Source of the DNA: Paenibacillus sp.
Lineage (GTDB): Bacteria > Bacillota > Bacilli > Paenibacillales > YIM-B00363
Length of the DNA stretch: 64,000 nucleotides
Direction: 5' to 3'
Assembly: GCF_031177825.1 (NCBI RefSeq)
Contig: NZ_JAPSKE010000006.1
Span: forward strand, 1-64,000
Positions 54,145 through 62,470 of the stretch are shown here, piece after piece. Made by a program: the position numbers and the translations under genes. The notes beneath the pieces are model-generated. The model was given only the letters and a program-made list of their open reading frames with translations. It was not told the DNA's origin and searched no databases. Position 1 is the stretch's first letter. Each line of letters starts with the position of its first letter.

Positions 54145-54467
54145 GGCAAGAGCTCCAGGGCGATACAGGATATGGAAAATTGTCTCAAACCCGCGGGCGA
54201 TCGTCAACGGAGTTCATCGGGTATCCTCTTTCGAACTTGGATGTGGCAGGAATGATGAAGGAACGGTAGACTTGGGGGAATGGAACATTTTCGAGAGGGA
54301 GGGGATTGGTTTCATGGCGGTTCGGTGGGATGTAGGCAGTGGAACAAGTCCATGGCGATAGATCGGCCCGTTACGGTGGAATGCCTCGTTGCGGGAATTT
54401 CATACATATCAAGCAATAGGTGTCATGTAGAGAAACAAGATGACCGTGGAGAGGAAGAACCAGACGA
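54145..54467. other. Intergenic region before the MFS gene
   Basis: 323 bp. It contains the minus-strand promoter of the membrane-protein pseudogene (TTGACG, 17 bases, GACAAT; 54179-54207). Nothing else could be supported; no clear promoter for the MFS gene was found. Confidence 0.55.
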
Positions 54468-55709
54468 ATGAGTGACAAACCGAAACAACAACATACTGCG
54501 AACCTTGGAGACGCCGCGAAAGCGACGGTGTTTCCGATCCTTTTTGCCGTCAGTGTCGTACATCTGTTGAACGACACGATGCAATCGACGGTGTCTTCTA
54601 TTTTCCCGATCCTACGGGATGAGCTCAACCTGAGTTATGCGCAGATCGGCATGATCACCCTGGCGATGAACTTGACCGCCTCGCTCCTGCAGCCGTTGAT
54701 CGGCCTCTTCGCCGACAAGCGTCCGCTGCCGATCATCTTGCCTGTGGGCGTATGCTTCACCCTTGCAGGGATTATTACGCTCGCCTTGGCGCCGACGTAT
54801 GCCCTGATCTTGCTGGCGGTGACGATGATGGGCATCGGATCGGCCATCTTTCACCCGGAATCGTCAAGAGTCGCCTATCTAGCAGCGGGGAAACGACGAG
54901 GGCTTGCCCAATCGATCTTCCAGGTCGGGGGCAATTTCGGAAGTTCGCTCGGGCCGATCATGACGGCGGTGCTCTTCGTCCATGTCGGGCAATTGGGCGT
55001 CATCTGGTTCGCCTTCGCTGCGGTTGCCGGCATCGCGATCCAAACCTATGTGGCTCGGTGGTACGGCAAGAAGGTCACGCAGCTCGAGGAGGAGAAGAAG
55101 CGCAAGGCGGCGGCGAGCCCGAGCCGGCTTGCGGCGCGCCCGCTCACCCGGGGGCGCATCGCGTGGGCGATGACGATCCTGATCCTCCTCGTCATGTCCA
55201 AGAACGTGTACATTGCAAGCATGTCGAGCTACTTCACGTTCCACTTGATCGACGGATTCGGCTTGTCCATCGCTAATGCGCAATGGTTCCTATTCGCCTT
55301 CCTTGCCGCCTCGGCGGTCGGGACGTTCGTCGGCGGGCCGATGGCGGATCGTTTCGGCCGACGCAACATTATTTGGGCGTCCGTGCTCGGGACGGCTCCG
55401 TTTTCGATCCTGCTGCCCTTCGCCAATTTATTTTGGACGGGGGTGCTTGCCGTCTTCGCCGGGTTTATTTTGTCGTCGGCCTTCTCCATTATCGTCGTCT
55501 ATGCGCAGGAGCTCGTGCCGGGCAAGGTCGGCTTCGTCGCCGGACTGTTCTTCGGCCTTGCCTTCGGGATGGGCGCGCTCGGCGCGGCGACGCTCGGATG
55601 GTTGGCCGACATGACAAGCATAACGCTGGTCATGGTCATTTCCGGATTCCTTCCTCTATTCGGCGTGCTGACGGCTTGGCTTCCGAAGGATGATCAATTG
55701 CGGGGATAG
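54468..55709 (+). CDS. MFS transporter, fosmidomycin-resistance (Fsr) type
   Basis: 413 residues with 12 spans and a basic central loop (GKKVTQLEEEKKRKAAASPSR). Diagnostic Fsr-type stretches are VVHLLNDTMQSTVSSIFPILRDELNLSYAQIGMI, GSAIFHPESSRVA, QSIFQVGGNFGSSLGPI and GPMADRFGRRN. It would export a drug or metabolite by proton antiport. ATG 54468 follows GAGAGGAAG. It stands alone and ends at the terminator at 55758-55794. Confidence 0.88.
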   Translation: MSDKPKQQHTANLGDAAKATVFPILFAVSVVHLLNDTMQSTVSSIFPILRDELNLSYAQIGMITLAMNLTASLLQPLIGLFADKRPLPIILPVGVCFTLAGIITLALAPTYALILLAVTMMGIGSAIFHPESSRVAYLAAGKRRGLAQSIFQVGGNFGSSLGPIMTAVLFVHVGQLGVIWFAFAAVAGIAIQTYVARWYGKKVTQLEEEKKRKAAASPSRLAARPLTRGRIAWAMTILILLVMSKNVYIASMSSYFTFHLIDGFGLSIANAQWFLFAFLAASAVGTFVGGPMADRFGRRNIIWASVLGTAPFSILLPFANLFWTGVLAVFAGFILSSAFSIIVVYAQELVPGKVGFVAGLFFGLAFGMGALGAATLGWLADMTSITLVMVISGFLPLFGVLTAWLPKDDQLRG

Positions 55710-55757
55710 GGGCTGCGGATTCAGATCGTTCGCCAAGGACGAATGGAACAATTGTAT

Positions 55758-55794
55758 GGAGGATCTGCCGGGGTTCGGCGGGTCCTCCTTTTTT
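55758..55794 (+). terminator. Rho-independent terminator
   Basis: 13-bp stem GGAGGATCTGCCG / CGGCGGGTCCTCC with two G-T pairs, a GGGTT loop and six Ts, 48 bp after the MFS stop. Confidence 0.9.
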
Positions 55795-55831
55795 GACGCT
55801 GCGGCGGTTGGCGGGGAGGAGCCTCTCCGGG

Positions 55832-55866
55832 ATCCTTTTCCGAGGTGATTGCTTTATTCGGGGGGA
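55832..55866 (+). repeat. Dispersed intergenic motif, copy 4 (diverged)
   Basis: TCCTTTTCCGAGGTGATTGC followed by TTTATTCGGGGGG. The core GAGGTGATT and the spacing after a terminator match copies 1-3; the rest is looser. Confidence 0.5.
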
Positions 55867-56060
55867 GAAACACAGGTTCGCTGACGAACGGTTGTCACGT
55901 CGACATGTTACGGTAGAGCCAAATTTCTACTAGAATTCTAGTGCTTTAGGGGGTACACTAGGGGTGGGAATAATTTACTAGATTAACAGTCGTATACGGT
56001 TACGATAGATGGCGGGGAGAGAGAGCAACGGCACGCACATATCGCGCCGAAGGGCGGCAA
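55867..56060. other. Intergenic region with EcoRI-type palindrome
   Basis: Contains the perfect 14-bp palindrome ACTAGAATTCTAGT at 55929-55942, a possible operator for the nuclease gene, and a 14-bp match (TTACTAGATTAACA at 55975-55988) to 53797-53810. No promoter could be fixed. Confidence 0.4.
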
Positions 56061-56888
56061 TTGGCGTATTTCTTGCGAGGGATCATAGTTATGGCGGCGC
56101 TCGGGTTGTATTATTTTTTTCCTAAGATGCATTTCGGCGTGTTCTTAGGCTTGTTGATCGGCGGCGTGATCGTCGGGGAGATCGCGGGCGCTGCCTGGAC
56201 CCGGAAGTGCCGGGCGGAGAAGAAGCCGCGAAGCAAGTCGGCGGCGCCTCGGAAGGCGGCCTCCGCGGCGAAGCGCGCATCGATTGCGGTTCGGTCGGAC
56301 GAAGAAATTCTCGGCAGCGGCCTCGATCGGTTATCCGGCCCGGAGTTCGAGCGGCTGCTCGCACTCTATTTTCGCGATCAGGGGTATACCGTGCATGAAG
56401 TGGGCGTCGGCGGCAACGACGGCGGCGTCGACTTGGTCATCGTCGATCGACGCGGAGAGAAGACGGCCGTCCAAGCCAAATGTTACGCCGACGGCAACAT
56501 GGTGCCCGTCCAGACCGTACGCGAGCTCGTCGGGGCGAAGCGGAATCACGACTGCATTCTGGCGTTGCTGATCACCACGTCCGATCTGACGGGACCGGCC
56601 AAGAAGGAAGCGGACGACCGCAAGGTAGAGTACTGGCACGGCGGCATCGTCGAACAGAAACTAAGAGCCTGGGGAAAATGGTCCCCCGGTTCGCCGCGCA
56701 ACGCCAAACCTCGCTCGGCGGCTCCGGCTCCCGTTCGTTCGGCGGCTCAGGCGAAGCGGGAAGTCGCCGCCGGCTCGGCGGTCGCTTGCCGGTGCGGCGC
56801 GCCGATGGTGAAGCGGAAAGGCAAGGACGGCACGCTGTTCTGGGGCTGCTCGACCTTCCCGGCGTGCCGGCATACGAAGACGTTATGA
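56061..56888 (+). CDS. Membrane-anchored Mrr-like restriction endonuclease with topoisomerase zinc finger
   Basis: 275 residues. Two N-terminal spans (about 7-20 and 24-46), a basic linker, then an Mrr catalytic domain (LSGPEFERLLALYFRDQGYTVHEVG...) with Asp124 in GGVDLVI and Gln138-Ala-Lys140 as the PD-(D/E)XK core. It ends in a four-cysteine topoisomerase-type zinc finger (CRCGAPMVKRKG...FWGCSTFPACRH). Start is uncertain: TTG 56061 with a weak AGGG, or ATG 56091, which would shorten span 1. A tethered nuclease near a Wadjet locus suggests restriction of incoming DNA at the membrane (inference). Confidence 0.8.
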   Translation: MAYFLRGIIVMAALGLYYFFPKMHFGVFLGLLIGGVIVGEIAGAAWTRKCRAEKKPRSKSAAPRKAASAAKRASIAVRSDEEILGSGLDRLSGPEFERLLALYFRDQGYTVHEVGVGGNDGGVDLVIVDRRGEKTAVQAKCYADGNMVPVQTVRELVGAKRNHDCILALLITTSDLTGPAKKEADDRKVEYWHGGIVEQKLRAWGKWSPGSPRNAKPRSAAPAPVRSAAQAKREVAAGSAVACRCGAPMVKRKGKDGTLFWGCSTFPACRHTKTL

Positions 56889-56902
56889 TGGGGTGAGACC
56901 GA

Positions 56903-57028
56903 ATGAAGTCGGCGAAAGCGGTTGTCTACTTATTGTTGCTGCTCATGTTCGTGCTAATAGGCGGGGCGGCTTATATTTACTTTGTAATGGGAAATGTGTT
57001 TCGTAATGCTCTAGAAGGGTTCATGTAA
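56903..57028 (+). CDS. 41-residue single-span membrane protein
   Basis: MKSAKAVVYLL... with one strong span (about 7-30) and a short C-terminal tail ending LEGFM. ATG is preceded by GGGGTGAG at 56890-56897 and the gene lies 14 bp after the Mrr-like gene, so they are probably co-transcribed. Family unknown; it may be an accessory of the nuclease. Confidence 0.5.
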   Translation: MKSAKAVVYLLLLLMFVLIGGAAYIYFVMGNVFRNALEGFM

Positions 57029-57063
57029 GGGAAAGATCAGGTTGCAAAAAGGAGGCTCCCCGC

Positions 57064-60002
57064 ATGTCGCTAACGCTAGGCATCTATGAGCAAGTCGTCA
57101 ACGAGCTGGTCGCGGCGGAGCTGCGCGGGCTGAGTGAGGCGTGGGAGCCACAGCTGCGTCCGCTCAACGGGGCGGAGTCGGCGAAAGTGCTCGGCGCGTA
57201 CATGGGACGCCTGCTGACGCAGGTGCTGGAATACATAGATAGTAAGGAAGAGCGGCGAGTGGCGGATCGGGTGGCGTTTTGTAATGAAGTCATTCGCCAT
57301 ATCGCTAGGTTGCTCGAGGACGGCGAAGCGTTCGGCGGGAGGCTCGATCCGGCGCTGACGGCGCAGGTGCGCGGGGCGCTGATCGGCGCGGAGGCGCAGC
57401 AGCTGCTCGGGGTGGCGGAGCGCGCGCGGAAGCGGCCGGCAGTGCGTCCCGCGACGTCGCTTGCGGCGAGCACGCTGTTTACCGGCGATGCGCATGAGCC
57501 GAACATGATCGCCGAGCTGCGCAAGGAGATCGCCACGAGCGACCGGATCGACTTCCTCGTGTCGTTCGTGAAGTTCAGCGGGCTCCACCTGCTGCTCGAG
57601 GAGCTGCGGGCGTTCGCGGCGCGCGGCGGCGTGCTACGGGTCATCACGACGAGCTACATGGGCGCGACAGACCCGAAGGCGGTCGAAGAGCTGGCGAAGC
57701 TGCCGGGCGCAGAGATCAAGATTTCGTACGATACGAAGTCGACCCGCCACCATGCCAAATCGTACGTCTTCTGGCGCAACACCGGCTTCCATACGCTGTA
57801 CATCGGCTCGTCGAATCTGTCCGAGTCGGCGATGACGCACGGCCTCGAGTGGAACGTGAAGCTGTCGCAGCAGGACGCGCCGGACATCGTGCGCAAGGTC
57901 GAGGTGACGTTCGAGCATTATTGGAACCATGCGGAATTCGTCACCTACGTGCCGCAGCTGCACGCCTCGACGCTCCGACGCGCGCTGCTCGCCGAGCGGA
58001 CGCGAGGGGGCGAGGGGGAGCGGCGGCGGGTCATTTTCGAGATAGAGCCCTACTACTACCAACAAGAATACTAGATAAGCTGCAGGCGGAGCGGGACATC
58101 CACGGTCACATGCGCAACCTCGTCGTCGCGGCGACGGGCACGGGAAAGACGGTCGTCTCCGCGTTCGACTACCGCCGGTTCCGGCAATCGCGGCCCGGAC
58201 GTCCGAGCCGGCTGCTGTTCGTGGCGCATCGCAAGGAGATTCTGAGCCAGAGCTTGGACACCTTCCGCACGATTCTGCGCGACCTGAACTTCGGCGACCT
58301 GCTCGTCGGCGGCGTCACGCCCGCGAGCCTTGACCATCTGTTCGTGTCGATCCAGTCGTTCCACTCGCAGGAGCTGATGGCGCGCACTTCGCCCGACTTC
58401 TACGACTACATCGTCGTCGACGAGTTCCATCACGCGGCGGCTCCGACGTATCAAGAGCTACTCGGCTATTACCAGCCGACGGTGCTGCTCGGGCTAACGG
58501 CGACGCCGGAGCGGGCGGACTGGAAGAGCGTGCATACCGAATACTTTGGCGGGCGCATCGCGGCGGAGATTCGGCTGTACGAGGCGATCGAGCGGAAGCT
58601 GCTGACGCCGTTCCATTACTTCGGGGTGACCGACAGCGTCGATCTGCGCGAGGTACGGTGGGAGAACGGGAAGTACGTCCAAGCCGATCTCGAAAATGTC
58701 TACGTCCTCGACCACAAACGCGCCCGCGATCGCGCGCGGTACATCCTCGAGGCCGTGGAGCGGTACTGCACCGACGTGCGGGACGTCGTCGGCATTGGCT
58801 TCTGCGTGTCGAAGGCGCACGCGGCGTTCATGGCGGAGCAGTTCAACGCGATGGGCGTGCCGTCGGACTTCCTCGTGGCCGAGTCGGGCGACGACGTGCG
58901 CGACACCGTGATGCGACGCCTCGTCACGAAGGAGATCAACTTCATCTTCGTCGTCGACATCTACAATGAAGGCGTCGACATTCCGGAGGTCAACACCGTG
59001 CTGTTCCTGCGGCCGGCAGAGAGCTTGACCGTCTACCTGCAGCAGCTCGGGCGGGGCCTCAGGCTGTGCGAAGGCAAAGACGCGCGCTCGACTTCGTCGG
59101 CCATGCGCGGCGCGAGTACAACTTCGAGGACCGCTTCAAGGCGCTGCTGCCGCGGAACCGGCGGTCGGTGGTGAAGGAGATGGAGCATCATTTCTCGAAT
59201 GTGCCCCGGGGTTGCTCCATCGTGCTCGAGCGCCAGGCGCAGGAGATTGTGCTGAACCATATCAAGAGTTCGATTAACAACATTCGTAATCTGCGGCGCA
59301 AGGTGCGGGACTTCTTCACCTCGCAGCCGGACGCGCCAATCGGGCGATTCTTCGAGGACCAGCACGTCGAGCCGGTGGAATTGTGTGGACGGACGCCGAA
59401 GGTGACCGTACTCGGGATAGGTGTTGCAGAATCCGTAGTATCCTACGAGGGTGCTCTCGACGCGGAGAGGGAACGCTGCTGTCGAGAGGTCTGGAGCGGC
59501 TGTCGTTTAGCAACTCCACGCGGTTCTTGGGTTGCGGCGATGCATTTTGTTGAAGCGGTCCGTGAGGGGCACGGTAAACGGCTAGCTGGCTTGTTCATTG
59601 AAGAACAGACGCTACTCGTCATGCTGTGATACACGTTTTGGGACGTAGACTTCACCGAGGAGAAGGCTGCGTCGTTCGATAGCGTGGAGGCTGCGTTATG
59701 GTGGCTCGTCCAACACCCGCTCGTTTGCAGAGAGCTTCGAGACATGTTGAACTACCGATACGAGCAAATTGACCTCGTCGGTCGTCCGATCACGGAGCTT
59801 GGCGACGACGTTCCGCTTGGTCTGCACTGTAACTACACGATTTGTCAGGTGCTGGCGGCATTAGGCAAACACAAGGCGTGGCGACTTCCAAGAGGGCGTA
59901 CATTATATGAAGGAACGGAATTTGGACGTCTCCCGAGATGGACTACTCCCCGACGACGATATACTACGACTACGCCCTACACTCCACCACAAAACCTTGT
60001 AG
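57064..60002 (+). pseudogene. PLD-like / DEAH helicase / DUF3427 protein, multiply frameshifted
   Basis: Starts intact at ATG 57064: helical N-terminus, then a PLD-like domain with HxK motif (His230, Lys232; HAKSYVF...YIGSSNLSESA). A one-base loss near 58067 stops frame one. Frame two carries a superfamily 2 helicase: AATGTGKT, VVDEFHH, LTATPERAD and the QLGRGLRL motif VI. A shift near 59085 leads to DFVGHARREYNFEDRFKALL and PRGCSIVLE. Further shifts near 59390-59620 leave DUF3427 pieces (LGLHCNYTICQVLAALG; YSPTTIYYDYAL) until about 59985, where homology stops. Such proteins are common in defence islands. The translated PLD part alone could still be made. Confidence 0.85.
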
Positions 60003-60426
60003 ATATGGATTTGATAATTCTATTGGATTTTATTTGATAATGTTATCCTCCAAGAATCCCATCGTGGTCACTTTATAGAATATCAAGTGGTATTGAGTGC
60101 ATATTTTTGGGCAAATATCTTTTGTTTTTGGGCTCGCCCTCATTCCGTTGCCTATTTAATCATAGACGCCTAACGTATCATAACTATTGCCGCTCCTCAA
60201 TAAGCTATGATCCTCACGACCCTGGCTTTTAAAATTCCATCTTCATCGGTTGCAACATATAGAGCTGCTTATCATTAGAAAGGAGTTTCATCAATTTATG
60301 TCAAAAGATCACGTACTCGTCATTACCGTGAGAAGGAATTTTCAAATTTTCATAAAAAAATTTATGACATAAAACAAGTTGAACCATACTGTATCTATAC
60401 CAAGTATTAGAAAGCAGGTATAAAAA
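60003..60426. other. AT-rich intergenic region before the Wadjet operon
   Basis: 424 bp of much lower GC than everything to its left. It contains a possible 24-residue ORF (60298-60372, after AAAGGAG but with 13-base spacing; not called) and a palindrome at 60350-60367. A TTGAAC at about 60380 could be a -35 box, with no good -10 partner. Confidence 0.55.
60350..60367. promoter_or_regulatory. Palindrome upstream of jetA
   Basis: TCATAAA-AAAA-TTTATGA, 7-bp arms, 60 bp before the jetA start. A possible operator for the defence operon; AT-rich context raises the chance of coincidence. Confidence 0.3.
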
Positions 60427-61842
60427 ATGAGCCTATTTGACACCATTCCCGGAAGCTTTTTTTCCGTACTTGCATCTGGAAACAAAGAAATATACCTTGA
60501 TGCGATTATACTCTTACATCAGATGTTTAAATACGAACTCAATATACGCGTGGATGACTATATTACTTCTTTAATTGCACAGATTGAAGGCAAGGCCTTT
60601 ACACCCGAAGTAGATGACGATGCCACGGAGGGCAGTTTAACACCAAATGTTAAGGCGCGTTTGATCTTGTCTCGACTGGTAAAAACGGGCTGGGTTGATA
60701 AAGAGTTTCTGGACGGTTCGTTCATTGAAATAATTACACCGCGGGATTACGCCATTCAAGTAATGAAGCTCTTAAGTGAACTGAACGATCACACGTTGCA
60801 CGAGTATAACTCTCTCGTTTTTGCCACGTATTCCAGTCTCAAACAAGCAAAAAATGAACACCGAGGACAAATGTACGAGGCGGTTTTATCGGCGAAGGCA
60901 AACACAGAACGTCTTACATACGAGTTAAAAGGTCTCTATCATGGTATTCGAAGTTATTTGCGACGGATCCAAGAGCAGAGCGACGTGAATTTACTCCTGA
61001 AAAATCATTTCGAAGAATATAAACGAATGTCGGACCGCATCTATCATCCTATTAAAACGATGGATTCCATTCATCGATATATGACGCCTATTCAAGAAAT
61101 TTTGTCAGATGTTCTTGCGGATGAGGACATTATGGATAGCATGCGTTCAAGAGCAATGACTATACGAAGGTATGAAAGTCACGAAGAAGCTAATAAGGAG
61201 ATTATATCTTTGATTGATTATGTATTGGATGTATATCAGTCTGTAGGCGGTATCGTAAACGAAATCGATAGAAAGCACAGTACCTATACCAAAAGCTCCA
61301 TAGACAAAATCCAGTACTTGATGACTGCCGACCAAAGTATCAAGGGGAAACTAGTTGAATTGTTGAAGGCGTATGCACAATCCACGGACACAGTACGAAG
61401 TGAAATTGGCGAGATGCTTGAAAGAAATGTTCGAGTCAATCGTCAAGAATTTTTAGATGGAAAATCTCTTTATCATAAAAATGTTCGCAGTCGAAGAGTC
61501 AATGCAAACCCTCTAGAAATATCAGATAATCAAACGTTTTCCGATTCGGCAATGGACGGCATGTTGCAACATATTAAAAAGGGTTATCCTGTGGCGAGAA
61601 TACGAGCCTATGTAGACAGCCTATTTGCTTCGGGAAACAATGAAGTCAGTAGTGAAACGATCCCAGTTGACAACGATACAGATTTTATTTTACTGATTTT
61701 AGCTATTGTCCGCGCTAATGAACGTGGTATGGCTTATAAGGTTCATATGAAGGAAGGACGCCATGAGAGAAATGGATACAGCATTCCGAATCTGATAATA
61801 AGCAGAAAGGAGGCAAAGCATCATGTGGAGCGAGAAATATGA
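60427..61842 (+). CDS. jetA: Wadjet system protein JetA (type I)
   Basis: 471 residues, strongly helical, beginning MSLFDTIPGSFFSVLASGNKEIYLDAIILLHQMFKYELNIRVDDYI, the usual JetA/DUF5716 start. It contains a winged-helix-like region (ARLILSRLVKTGWVDKEFLDGSFIEIITPRDYAIQVMKLL) as in kleisin-type subunits. JetA bridges the SMC-like JetC dimer in the Wadjet complex, which detects and cleaves circular plasmid DNA with JetD. The coding sequence is AT-rich. The upstream SD is weak (AGGT). jetB overlaps its end by 20 bp. Confidence 0.85.
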   Translation: MSLFDTIPGSFFSVLASGNKEIYLDAIILLHQMFKYELNIRVDDYITSLIAQIEGKAFTPEVDDDATEGSLTPNVKARLILSRLVKTGWVDKEFLDGSFIEIITPRDYAIQVMKLLSELNDHTLHEYNSLVFATYSSLKQAKNEHRGQMYEAVLSAKANTERLTYELKGLYHGIRSYLRRIQEQSDVNLLLKNHFEEYKRMSDRIYHPIKTMDSIHRYMTPIQEILSDVLADEDIMDSMRSRAMTIRRYESHEEANKEIISLIDYVLDVYQSVGGIVNEIDRKHSTYTKSSIDKIQYLMTADQSIKGKLVELLKAYAQSTDTVRSEIGEMLERNVRVNRQEFLDGKSLYHKNVRSRRVNANPLEISDNQTFSDSAMDGMLQHIKKGYPVARIRAYVDSLFASGNNEVSSETIPVDNDTDFILLILAIVRANERGMAYKVHMKEGRHERNGYSIPNLIISRKEAKHHVEREI

Positions 61843-62470
61843 AGCACTTACCAGTTACGAGAAGGGCGAGTTTAGACGTCTTGCGAATTATCTGCTATCC
61901 CACACCTATATGGTGCGATATGAATATCAGCCATCGCAGCAAATGACACTGCCTAGCTATGATTACCAGAATGCGTCACGTTTGTTCGGAGTCTTACGGG
62001 ATTATTTTGCAGTTACGGGTTGGCGGCTTGAGAAAGACGACCATTACGGCATTATGTCCTTAATCAACATTTACGACCACAATCGCTTAAGAATCGATCG
62101 ATTCACTACACTTTTTCTATATACATGTCGTCTCATATATGAGGAAGAACGAGAACAAGCGAGCAGTTTCCACACTGTGAAAACGGAAACTCAGGCGGTC
62201 GTAGAGAAAATGCAGATGCTGGGGCTTCTGGAAAAAGGGAAAACGACTCAAAAAGAACGTATTGATGCTCAGAGGACACTTGCTCATTATAACATAATAC
62301 AAAAGATGGATACTTCTGCATGGAACAGCGAAGGCAACCAAATTCTCATTCTTCCATCCATTTTGTCTATTGTCTCTAATCAGGGAGTCAATGATATGAT
62401 GGCAGAATTAGAGGAACTTCGCAAAGATGATGTCGACAAGACGGAGACGGGACAGGAGGATGCGGAATGA
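61823..62470 (+). CDS. jetB: Wadjet system protein JetB (type I)
   Basis: 215 residues. The pattern (EKGEFRRLANYLLSHTYMVRYEYQPSQQMTLPSYDYQNASRLFGVLRDYFAVTGWRLEKDDHYGIMSL) matches DUF4194/JetB, a KITE-like small subunit with winged-helix folds. The C-terminus is acidic. SD AAAGGAGG at 61806-61813 lies within jetA. The stop overlaps the jetC start as ATGA. Position between jetA and jetC confirms identity. Confidence 0.85.
   Translation: MWSEKYEALTSYEKGEFRRLANYLLSHTYMVRYEYQPSQQMTLPSYDYQNASRLFGVLRDYFAVTGWRLEKDDHYGIMSLINIYDHNRLRIDRFTTLFLYTCRLIYEEEREQASSFHTVKTETQAVVEKMQMLGLLEKGKTTQKERIDAQRTLAHYNIIQKMDTSAWNSEGNQILILPSILSIVSNQGVNDMMAELEELRKDDVDKTETGQEDAE

Noticed and set aside
60298-60372. Possible 24-residue ORF before jetA
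   Set aside because: SD spacing is 13 bases, the peptide is not recognised, and AT-rich DNA easily gives such ORFs.
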